This document shows, piece by piece, positions 1 to 5,242 of a DNA stretch of 5,379 nucleotides. Source of the DNA: Spirochaetia bacterium (GTDB lineage Bacteria; Spirochaetota; Spirochaetia; JABMQR01); assembly GCA_016784705.1 (NCBI GenBank), contig JADHUD010000186.1, positions 1 through 5,379 of the forward strand, in the 5' to 3' direction. The position numbers and the translations under genes were made by a program. A model generated the notes under the pieces. That model was not told where the DNA came from. It saw only the letters and a program-made list of their open reading frames with translations, and made no database searches. How positions within the stretch are numbered: position 1 is the first letter of the stretch; the number at the start of each line of letters is the position of its first letter.

Positions 1-1
1 C

Positions 2-121
2 ATCGAAGATGCAATTAATCGGGCAGAAAGAAGAGATACCCCTCCCAGCAGGGATTGGCCTAGGACTACCGGCACAACTGTATACAGATTGATAAAGAAA
101 CTTCTTAATGAAAGCGATTAG
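2..121 (+). CDS. C-terminal end of an unrecognised protein (5' end outside window)
   Basis: An open frame enters from the left edge and ends at TAG 119-121, giving the last 39 residues. It is charged, with a basic/acidic start (AERRDTPPSRDWPR) and a probable amphipathic helix at the end (VYRLIKKLLNESD). No family is recognised and the start is not in the window. The next leftward reading frame ends at 149, so the two genes converge across only 27 bases. It could be host DNA or phage early-region DNA. The call rests on an uninterrupted frame of plausible composition, so it is moderate. Confidence 0.5.
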   Translation: MEDAINRAERRDTPPSRDWPRTTGTTVYRLIKKLLNESD

Positions 122-148
122 CTGACAGATACCTTACAATGACATTAT

Positions 149-346
149 TTATAAAACCAATAATACTTCAATAAAATCATCAATATTCATATTTCCCTTT
201 GATATCATCGTATTTTGAGATTTTAAGGAAAAAGCTCTCGGATAAGTTCTCAGATCTTTAACAAACTTTTTCCATTTAGTCTCAAATAACGCGATTATAA
301 TAACCGATCCTCTGTCGATTGCTTGTTGAACTAAGTGCTGGGTATA
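149..346 (-). pseudogene. C-terminal fragment of an unrecognised protein, no start codon
   Basis: On the minus strand a frame reads from about 346 down to TAA at 151-149, giving about 65 residues. They include AIDRGSVIIIALFETKWKKF, then LRTYPRAFSLKSQNT and a tail MNIDDFIEVLLVL. The alternation of hydrophobic and charged residues looks like real protein. The frame stays open upstream to a TGA near 415, but the sequence above about 346 reads as low-complexity antisense of the rightward remnant at 354-464, so the real homology probably stops near 346. There is no plausible ATG with a ribosome binding site. I read it as the stump of a leftward gene cut by the event that removed the left half of the prophage. 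The family is not recognised. Confidence 0.4.
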
Positions 347-353
347 CAGCTGA

Positions 354-464
354 GAAGAATGGAGAAGAGCGGGTAGTTCCCCTCCTCCCTCAGATCAAGA
401 CAGAGCTACTGTCAGGTTCATTCCTGATCAGCTTGAAGATTTTATCAAAGGATCTTCGAGGTAA
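354..464 (+). pseudogene. Remnant ending like a phage excisionase/HTH DNA-binding protein
   Basis: The frame runs from just after TGA 351-353 to TAA 462-464 and gives 36 residues. The last part, TVRFIPDQLEDFIKG, resembles the C-terminal wing of MerR/excisionase-type HTH proteins, where an R-F-x-x-x-D-L-E-x-F-I/L segment follows the recognition helix. No start codon or HTH core is left, so the N-terminal part is gone. TAA is followed five bases later by the ATG of the next small ORF, an operon-like spacing. The family assignment is a weak resemblance; the fragment could be another small phage early protein. Confidence 0.3.
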
Positions 465-469
465 CCGGT

Positions 470-568
470 ATGGGAAAAGAACAGCTGCAGAAACTAGCCC
501 TTTGGATACAGCAAGAACTTGGATCACTCGATCATGGAGAGATCCACATCACCCTGAAGGAGTCTTGA
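470..568 (+). pseudogene. Truncated small phage-type ORF (32 aa), cut at the portal junction
   Basis: ATG at 470 is preceded by GAGGT (458-462) at seven bases, a good ribosome binding site, and lies five bases after the stop of the upstream remnant. The product starts MGKEQLQKLALWIQQELG and ends GEIHITLKES before TGA 566-568. It resembles the short proteins often found beside phage HTH genes, which carry a G-x-I-x-I strand and then continue for another 15-30 residues. Here the frame stops where the antisense portal sequence begins (about 549-568), so the C-terminus was probably replaced by a deletion junction. Function unknown. Confidence 0.4.
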
Positions 569-980
569 TAAATAATCCGAACAGGGAATTTACTTCACTT
601 GCGGTGATCTCACTCTCGAAGTATCGGTCCAGTTTCTTGATCGTCTCGGTAACTGGTGAGAGAAACGGTTTGCCTCGGTACTCTTTCGGTCGTTTCGGGG
701 TATAGCAGAGAAAGGCATTTCGTCTCTTACTCTTTGCCCCGACAAACGGAACATAGACTGCTGACTGATCTTCAAGAGAGTTCTCTGACGGATGGACATA
801 CACCCCGACAGGCAGGGTGTTCGATACATATCGGGTCTTTATGCCGGTTTAGCCAGCTGAAGAGCCATAAGCATATGCATCGATGGCAGCCTTGGCCTGA
901 ATCCTCTTGATACCGGTGGGTGGAGAGATATAGGAAATAAAGCGATCGAGTGTTGAGATCTTAGAAGTTCGGGCTGACAT
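549..980 (-). pseudogene. Phage portal protein, lambda-type, interrupted and internally deleted
   Basis: The portal is the dodecameric channel at the capsid vertex through which DNA is packaged. ATG 980-978 follows GGGAGGT at about seven bases and overlaps the gpW end by 20 bases, the usual compact arrangement. The N-terminus (MSARTSKISTLDRFISYISP, then GIKRIQAKAAIDAYAYGSS) matches the start of lambda-family portals. TAA at 851-849 interrupts codon 44. The same frame resumes with GVYVHPSEN, then CYTPKRPKEYRGKPFLSPV and KKLDRYFESEI, the conserved mid-protein R-P-x-x-x-R-G-x-P-x-L-x-P-V and L-x-R-Y-x-x-x-E segments. These fall near codon 117, whereas in full portals of about 500 residues they lie roughly halfway, so well over 100 residues are missing inside. 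The frame ends at TGA 551-549 after FIKTPSG, losing the whole C-terminal half. Confidence 0.8.
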
Positions 981-1206
981 GCAGTGGACCTCCCTTTCCG
1001 TCGAGAATATCGATCTCCTGCTCTATAGCCTGCTACCAGAAGTGAATGACTTCCTTGATTTCAGCAATATTGGCCCTGGTCACCCGCTGCTTGGAGCCAT
1101 CGGCATGAGTAATCTCATACGAAGACCCACTGAGCATGACAGCCTGTAAAGCGGAGATTGCCTGATCTCGATACCCGATCATCTGATCTTTTTCTAACCC
1201 TAACAT
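961..1206 (-). pseudogene. Phage head-to-tail joining protein gpW, amber-interrupted
   Basis: gpW is a small protein that closes the portal ring after packaging and lets the tail attach. ATG 1206-1204 opens MLGLEKDQMIGYRDQAISAL, followed by QAVMLSGSSYEITHADGSKQ, RVTRANIAEIKEVIHFW, a TAG codon (1035-1033), then QAIEQEIDILDGKGG and TAA 963-961. The pattern (Y-R-x-Q-A-x-x-A-L helix, S-Y-E-I strand, R-x-N-I-x-E-I-x-x-V-x-F-W helix) fits gpW, and the 81-residue length is near normal. The single TAG may come from a Gln or Trp codon. The start lacks a purine-rich ribosome binding site and lies inside an inverted repeat, as if the natural upstream region was replaced at the cargo boundary. Portal follows with a 20-base overlap. 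Confidence 0.75.
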
Positions 1207-1225
1207 ACGGCAATTGTAGTTAGGG
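1198..1225. repeat. Inverted repeat over the gpW start codon, at the cargo boundary
   Basis: CCCTAAC (1198-1204) pairs perfectly with GTTAGGG (1219-1225). TAC (1206-1208) with GTA (1216-1218) extends the stem inside after a single bulged A1205, leaving a seven-base loop. The minus-strand gpW ATG (1206-1204) is in the stem. It lies where the AT-rich cargo ends and phage sequence begins, so it may mark an element end or fold over the gpW start. There is no following T-run on either strand, so it does not look like an intrinsic terminator. Confidence 0.4.
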
Positions 1226-1286
1226 CTATAGGAGGGTCACAATGTCAGGATTTTGATTATTGAAATGTTGAGATTAGTGCTGTTTT

Positions 1287-2087
1287 TCAATCAGAGAAAT
1301 TGTTTCGTACCGTGGTATAGTCTTTATCCCAATGGCTATAAATCCCTAATTCATAAATCGTCATTTGATCCTCATAGGAACAGACTATTTCATCAATGAT
1401 AATTCTTTCTGTTTTGAACAATTCTTCAAATTTTAAAACAATTTCATCTATATTTTCTACATCTGATTCAAAAGACAATCCAGCCAATAATATCCTTATC
1501 GTGAGGTGATAATTATCTGTATCCGCTATCTCTCGATCTGGCTCTATTGAAAAAAAGAGTCTTTTAATTGAAGGGTATTCACTATTCAACTTAGTTAGTT
1601 TACGATCTATTTTTGGAATATCTCTGATTATATCATTGAAAGCATCTGGAAAAGCTGGTCTAGAATATTTTTTTGAAAACCACTCTAAGACTACATCCAT
1701 TTCGTTTTTCGGGATTCTTTGATTTCCGACATCCAAGGAAATGTCTGTTAAAACGCTTCTATCAACTACAAGTCTTTTATTAATATCAAACTCATATATT
1801 ATGTCATCGCCTACTTTCACATGTATTTTCCTCGGATTCTTACCAAATGAAAAGTTATTGTTTATAGATTCAACTTTTTTCACACAAAAAAATTCTACAA
1901 AGGGTTCTTTGTCTAAACTTAAGTTTATCAAATCGCAATCCTGTGTATATAGGACAAGACCATCAGAGTCCTTGAGACGATCATAAAACTGAGAATCCGA
2001 TATTAATCGCTCTTTAAGAGGATTTTCAACAATTACTCCCTGTTTCCAGTTGTTCTTTTGAATCTTTCCGAGGTCTACTTCCTTCAC
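1287..2087 (-). CDS. Third cargo-operon gene: conserved protein with WKQG / TQDCD / RPAFPDAF motifs
   Basis: GTG start at 2087-2085, with AAGGGG (2101-2096) about eight bases upstream and 17 bases after the preceding gene, so the three genes are one operon. The 266-residue product is soluble, with no signal peptide or membrane segment. Visible landmarks are NNWKQGVIV (residues 12-20), LVLYTQDCDLI (44-54), EPFVEFF (61-67) and WFSKKYSRPAFPDAFN (136-151). I recognise this as an uncharacterised family of mobile and accessory regions, with a W-R/K-Q-G opening, a hydrophobic strand ending in S/T-Q/H-D-C-D, and a later R-P-A-F-P-D-A-F. The clustered Asp/Cys residues could bind metal or act catalytically, but no fold or reaction can be assigned. 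The C-terminal half (from about 165) is rich in beta-strand-like segments, such as RLFFSIEPD and YHLTIRILLAGL. The frame is intact while neighbouring phage genes are broken. Confidence 0.85.
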   Translation of the reverse strand: MKEVDLGKIQKNNWKQGVIVENPLKERLISDSQFYDRLKDSDGLVLYTQDCDLINLSLDKEPFVEFFCVKKVESINNNFSFGKNPRKIHVKVGDDIIYEFDINKRLVVDRSVLTDISLDVGNQRIPKNEMDVVLEWFSKKYSRPAFPDAFNDIIRDIPKIDRKLTKLNSEYPSIKRLFFSIEPDREIADTDNYHLTIRILLAGLSFESDVENIDEIVLKFEELFKTERIIIDEIVCSYEDQMTIYELGIYSHWDKDYTTVRNNFSD

Positions 2088-2104
2088 GCTCTGAAACCCC
2101 TTTT

Positions 2105-2860
2105 CTAATATTTTAGACTCTTGAGGTTATAATCTAATATTTCATCTTTTGGCTGTTTAGTTTTTGCAAGCTTCACCAATCTTTCTTTGTTTTTCAGTGT
2201 CTGACGAACCATCGCAGTCACCGTCTCATTCAGACCAGGATACTCTTCTACGATATCTTGACTAGTCAAAAATATTTCCTTAAGTGACTTATTGTATTTA
2301 TTAATTTTCTGGTACAGATACATCTGCGATATAGGGCTCTCAATATCCGGAATAGTTCTTAGAAAATTATAAATACTACTTATCTTTGTTGCGTTTCCAC
2401 CGGTTGGTGTTGTCTTCCCATTCAACCAATCATAAACTGTTACTCTTGAGACTGAAAAGATTTTTGCCCACTCGGTCTTATTGAAACAGAAGAAGTTGCT
2501 GATCTTCTCAAATTGCTCAGTGTAATCCTTTATATTTATTAATAATGAGTCAAAAGCTTCATCAGTTTTGATGTCATTTTCAAAATCAAATAGATATGAC
2601 CTGACAGTAAATTGTGAGGGATTAAACTCTTTACCCGTTAGTTTTTTTACATAGAATTTAGCAATCTTACTCTGTATTGTTGTAATAGGATTACTCCATA
2701 AATTTATGGGCGTATTCCACAGATTTCTTTCAGTTGTAGATGGGGACATAAAATCCTCACTAATTGATCCATCTTCTGTATATTCGAAAACTGGGAATCT
2801 TCCAATCCAATTTTGCATATTAAAATAACCTTCATCACATGATGTTATTGCTACTTCCAT
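2105..2860 (-). CDS. Second cargo-operon gene: helix-turn-helix protein, likely regulator or partner
   Basis: ATG 2860-2858 lies inside the end of the upstream gene (10-base overlap, different frame), suggesting translational coupling; AGAGG sits about ten bases before it. The product has 251 residues. Residues 126-150 (FNKTEWAKIFSVSRVTVYDW, then LNGKTTP) form an HTH of the Xre/phage-repressor kind: first helix TEWAKIF, turn SVS, recognition helix RVTVYDWLNG. It is followed by a helical stretch, ISSIYNFLRTIPDIESPIS. The N-terminal 100 residues are of unknown type, with an aromatic beginning (NWIGRFPVFEY), and the tail is lysine-rich (LKNKERLVKLAKTKQPKDE). It may bind the TTACAC repeats before the operon and repress it, by analogy with HTH members of small cargo operons. 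A direct effector role is equally possible. No known family name is assigned. Confidence 0.85.
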   Translation of the reverse strand: MEVAITSCDEGYFNMQNWIGRFPVFEYTEDGSISEDFMSPSTTERNLWNTPINLWSNPITTIQSKIAKFYVKKLTGKEFNPSQFTVRSYLFDFENDIKTDEAFDSLLINIKDYTEQFEKISNFFCFNKTEWAKIFSVSRVTVYDWLNGKTTPTGGNATKISSIYNFLRTIPDIESPISQMYLYQKINKYNKSLKEIFLTSQDIVEEYPGLNETVTAMVRQTLKNKERLVKLAKTKQPKDEILDYNLKSLKY

Positions 2861-3669
2861 AATTCTTTCGCCTCTTTTGTGATTAGACTGTTAAAAAACA
2901 CTTCTTCAATAACAGAGTGCAACGCTTTAAAGATTGATTCTAATCGCCCGATGATTTTTCCTTTTTCTGCTGCTTTAAAAAGAATGTAATGATCTATATC
3001 AACAAAGGTGACTAAAGGTCTATTATCATAAACTTCTGGTTCTCCCAACGGGAATTTCAGTATATCTTGCGGATATTTGGGTCCATTCGGATTCTGGTTA
3101 ATTTTCAATTGAAAATTGCTCACCATATTTAGTTTTTCTAGGTTAACTCCTCGTTGCAAAGAAAATGCAAGCAAAGAATTATCACGCCACATCACATTTT
3201 CAGGGAATGTCATACCATGAAAATTCTCACTCAATAAATTTTTCCACGAAATGTTATCAACCTCTGGGATTGTGTTTATATATCTCAAACCAAACCGTGT
3301 TATTGATGATATATCGACAATGTTGTCAAAACTTTCTACAATGCTCATAAACTCATGAATAAAACTCTCATATTCATACTCATGGCAATCAAGAACCTGG
3401 TAAGTAATTTTTTCATTGTCAATAATAATATTTCGAAAGTAATCATTAGAGGAAAATACCCACTGTTCAAATGTTTTCTTTTCTATTTCTCTATGAGGTC
3501 CTGTTTGAATGCTTTCACCTTGTAAAACATCATACAGAGGGTACTTTTTTCTCAATTCATCTTGGACATCTGGAATATATTTAGCAATTTGTACAATTGT
3601 TGAAAACTTAATCTGAATTAATACTGCAGTCAGAGGCCCGTTCGATAATATCATTTTTTTTTCACTCAT
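2851..3669 (-). CDS. First cargo-operon gene: TIGR04255-like protein
   Basis: An uncharacterised, sporadically distributed family typical of accessory DNA. I choose the ATG at 3669-3667: GGAGGAG (3679-3673) lies just before it at normal spacing, and the predicted promoter leaves a leader of about 17 bases. The ATG at 3681, four codons upstream, would have almost no leader and overlaps the ribosome binding site. The protein has 272 residues. It opens with ILSNGPLTAVLIQIKF, close to the family's N-P-P-L-x-E-x-x-x-x-I-x-F signature. Other landmarks are ITRFGLRYIN in the middle, the strand LVTFVDIDHYILF and a C-terminal helix, FKALHSVIEEVFFNSLI, resembling the L-H-x-x-x-x-x-x-F end of the family. 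There is no signal peptide or membrane segment. A run of nine A (minus strand, forward 3654-3662) in codons 3-6 is a possible slippage site. The end overlaps the HTH gene by 10 bases. Confidence 0.85.
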   Translation of the reverse strand: MSEKKMILSNGPLTAVLIQIKFSTIVQIAKYIPDVQDELRKKYPLYDVLQGESIQTGPHREIEKKTFEQWVFSSNDYFRNIIIDNEKITYQVLDCHEYEYESFIHEFMSIVESFDNIVDISSITRFGLRYINTIPEVDNISWKNLLSENFHGMTFPENVMWRDNSLLAFSLQRGVNLEKLNMVSNFQLKINQNPNGPKYPQDILKFPLGEPEVYDNRPLVTFVDIDHYILFKAAEKGKIIGRLESIFKALHSVIEEVFFNSLITKEAKELWK

Positions 3670-3680
3670 ATGCTCCTCCA

Positions 3681-3720
3681 TTTACACCTTACACTATACT
3701 TTACACTTTATCAACATAAA
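3681..3720 (-). promoter_or_regulatory. Probable cargo-operon promoter with overlapping TTACAC repeats
   Basis: Reading the minus strand, TATAGT (3698-3693) matches the -10 consensus at five of six bases, with a weak -35 TTTATG (3720-3715) 16 bases upstream. The implied start near 3686 gives a short leader before ATG 3669. On the plus strand the same stretch holds three direct repeats: TTTACAC 3681-3687, TTACAC 3689-3694 and TTTACAC 3700-3706; the middle one overlaps the -10. Such iterated sites are typical operators, and the HTH gene in the operon is the obvious candidate ligand. The -35 is poor, so promoter strength and regulation are inferred. Confidence 0.45.
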
Positions 3721-3760
3721 TATTTTATTAATCCAGAAAAAGAGAGAACATCATATCTTG

Positions 3761-3898
3761 CTAATCAATCACATCATACCCCACCGCAGCAGCCGCAGCT
3801 CGAGCATAAATATGTGTATCCAGCGCCTCATTCCGCTCCCTAATCTTCACCCACTCCCATTTCACTTTAGATCGCTTATCCTTCGGTGTTGTTTTTTG
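3761..3898 (-). pseudogene. Phage terminase large subunit (GpA family), C-terminal remnant
   Basis: The terminase large subunit is the motor and nuclease that packages phage DNA. The minus strand from 3898 reads QKTTPKDKRSKVKWEWV, then KIRERNEALDTHIYARAAAA, then AVGYDVID and TAG 3763-3761. The W-x-x-x-R-x-R-N-E-A-L-D-x-x-x-Y-A-x-A-A-A pattern is the characteristic end of GpA-type large subunits. Only about 45 codons survive; the ATPase and most of the nuclease domain are absent. At 3899 the sequence changes abruptly to the rightward DUF499-like fragment. The cargo operon starts 92 bases downstream in the same orientation, where gpW would be expected. Confidence 0.75.
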
Positions 3899-5175
3899 GA
3901 GAATGAAAAATTCAGACAAACGAGAGGCCTCATGGAGCTTGTATCTTGGCTTCTCAAATCAGTCTGGGAAAGCTCCGAGGATGTATATCTCATAGGAGCA
4001 CAGCATTTCGACTTATCCATTCTTGAAGTCAGAGAAAAAATCGCTGAGATCTCGAAAATGCAGGATGTCATAGCTCGGGACCTTTGGGATTCAACTTTTG
4101 GGGCTCATGCTCAGGTCATCGATTTACAAACAGGAACCTCCTATGCCAAACAAGTTGGAACTATGTTATTGATGGCAAGTCTATCTACTGCTGTTAATTC
4201 TGTAAAAGGTCTTTCTGAAGCAGAACTCATGCAGTACCTGATAGACCCATTACATCAGGCTAGTGATTTCAGACCGGCTTACGAAGAACTGAATAAATCT
4301 GCCTGGTATTTGCATCAGACTCAAGAAGGCCGAAGCTATTTTGATCACCAGGAAAATTTAACGAAAAAGCTTCAGGGTTATGCAGAAAAAGCTCCCGGTA
4401 ATCAAGTTGATAAACTGATTAGAGAAACCCTTGAGGGAATGTATAAACCAACCACCAAGGAAGCATATGGAAAAGTTTTGCCCTTGCCTGATATGGATGA
4501 AGCTGATGCAGCTCTGAAAACAGGAAGAGCATTATTGATCATCAGCCCTGATGGGAAAGTTCCACCGGGTGTTGTACAGAATTTCTACACAAATCTTTTG
4601 AATAAGAACAATATGTTGGTGCTTACCGGGGAGAAATCCTCCATGGCAAATATAGAGAAGGCAGCACGGCATGTATATGCAACTTTAAAAAGCTGACCCA
4701 GAAATAAGTGTAACACACCCACCCCCAAAGGAAGGAGCTTGATGAAAAAATCGGGCAATATAAACAGGATTTCCAAACTACGGTTATAAGTGTATTTGAT
4801 AAACTTTTTTTCCCTGGGAAGATGCAGCATGAGGATGTTCTTCGTGCGAAGGCTCTTGATAGTAGCTACCCTGCAAATGAAAAATATGATGGTGAGAAAC
4901 AGGTGATTAAAACTCTCACTTCAGATCCTATGAAACTTTACACCAATATCCCTGAGAATTTCGATGCTCTTAAAGCAAGGGCAGAACAGCTGCTCTTTGG
5001 CTCCCAGGACGACATGCTGGAGATCGACTTAAAAGAGGGCATGATGAAACAGAAAACTCAAATGCCATGGATTCTTTCAAAGGGGTTTGATGAGTTAAAA
5101 CAAATTGCTTACCAGCGGGGCATATGGGAAGATCTTGGAAATGGGAAAATGAAAGGTATCAATACCCGGACATAA
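3899..5175 (+). pseudogene. DUF499-like anti-phage-associated ATPase, 5'-truncated and twice frameshifted
   Basis: Homology-like sequence begins at ENEKFRQTRGLMELVSW (3899 on), straight after the terminase stump. Conserved-looking blocks are DVYLIGAQHFDLSILEVREK, AHAQVIDLQTGTSYA, LLMASLSTAVNSVKGLSEAE, YFDHQENLTKKLQ, GRALLIISPDGKVPPGVVQ, NNMLVLTGEKSSM and EKAARHVYATL. The frame then hits TGA 4694-4696. One extra A in the A-run 4687-4691 explains it: the +1 frame continues ADPEISVTHPPPKE to about 4733. One extra G at 4734-4735 shifts the frame again to DEKIGQYKQDFQTTVISVFD, ending IWEDLGNGKMKGINTRT with TAA 5173-5175. Corrected length is about 424 codons. I recognise this as the C-terminal part of DUF499 proteins, roughly 1,000-residue ATPases of DUF1156/DUF499-type defence loci; the nucleotide-binding N-terminal part is missing. 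Codons 3758-3898 in the same frame are only antisense of terminase. The family name is from memory and moderately sure. Confidence 0.65.
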
Positions 5176-5189
5176 GCTTTGCTTATGTC
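5169..5189. repeat. Perfect 9-bp hairpin at the end of the DUF499-like gene
   Basis: GACATAAGC (5169-5177) pairs with GCTTATGTC (5181-5189) around a TTT loop. The TAA stop (5173-5175) lies in the left arm. It could end rightward transcription, but only TCTTAGG follows rather than a T-run, so a rho-independent terminator is uncertain. It is the first of a series of palindromes that continues to the window edge, so it may belong to that repeat family, whose end replaced the gene's natural C-terminus. Confidence 0.55.
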
Positions 5190-5205
5190 TTAGGCAAAAC
5201 TACCC

Positions 5206-5225
5206 AGAACCGCTTTGGCGGTTCT
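5206..5225. repeat. Perfect 8-bp hairpin
   Basis: AGAACCGC (5206-5213) pairs with GCGGTTCT (5218-5225) around TTTG. It is GC-rich and isolated from genes, between the end of the DUF499-like fragment and the 60-bp tandem repeat. No T-run follows. It looks like a diverged cousin of the palindromes in the array, since both sides carry GGTTCT-like flanks. Confidence 0.55.
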
Positions 5226-5242
5226 ATTCCGCTGAAAACTGC

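Larger units (their letters stand above)
354..3898. mobile_element. Collapsed lambda-type prophage remnant carrying an intact cargo operon
   Basis: Minus-strand remnants of terminase large subunit, gpW and portal occur in that order, the conserved order of the lambda-type head module. Each is broken: the terminase keeps only its C-terminus, gpW has an amber codon, and the portal has a stop and large losses. Possible early-region debris lies at 354-568. A three-gene operon separates terminase from gpW. Compositions differ: I count 33 G+C in 60 bases at 1081-1140 (gpW) but 14 in 60 at 1381-1440 (operon). No integrase, tRNA or direct-repeat attachment site is visible. The edges near 354 and 3898 are junctions judged by where homology stops, not mapped ends. 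Confidence 0.75.

Noticed and set aside
319..705. Rightward 128-codon open frame across the left region
   Set aside because: It runs through the short early-type remnants in the wrong frame and then antisense to the clearly recognisable portal segments; its composition is not protein-like and no ribosome binding site precedes it.
1230..1256. GGAGGG followed by ATG on the plus strand (1242), a possible leader peptide
   Set aside because: The frame is only four codons (MSGF), with no downstream rightward gene, attenuator or conserved context; it probably arises by chance at the cargo junction.
1259..1291. ATTGAAA/TTTCAAT inverted repeat as terminator of the cargo operon
   Set aside because: The stem is seven AT-rich pairs with a 19-base loop, overlapping the gene's stop codon and lacking a T-run; too weak to call.
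1741..1986. Rightward 81-codon open frame inside the third cargo gene
   Set aside because: It is antisense to a conserved 266-residue protein with motifs and has no ribosome binding site.
3758..3898. Rightward start at 3758 for the DUF499-like frame
   Set aside because: These codons are the exact antisense of the conserved terminase C-terminus, so the open frame is accidental; the DUF499-like sequence begins at about 3899.
4684..4696. TTTAAAA slippery heptamer as a programmed -1 frameshift site in the DUF499-like gene
   Set aside because: A -1 shift reads five more codons and meets TAA at 4705-4707. The continuing homologous frame is the +1 frame, and a second frameshift follows 45 bases later, so mutation is the better explanation.
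4585..4830. Leftward open frame opposite the frameshifted part of the DUF499-like gene
   Set aside because: It is antisense to recognisable DUF499-like coding sequence and its translation looks like no protein family.
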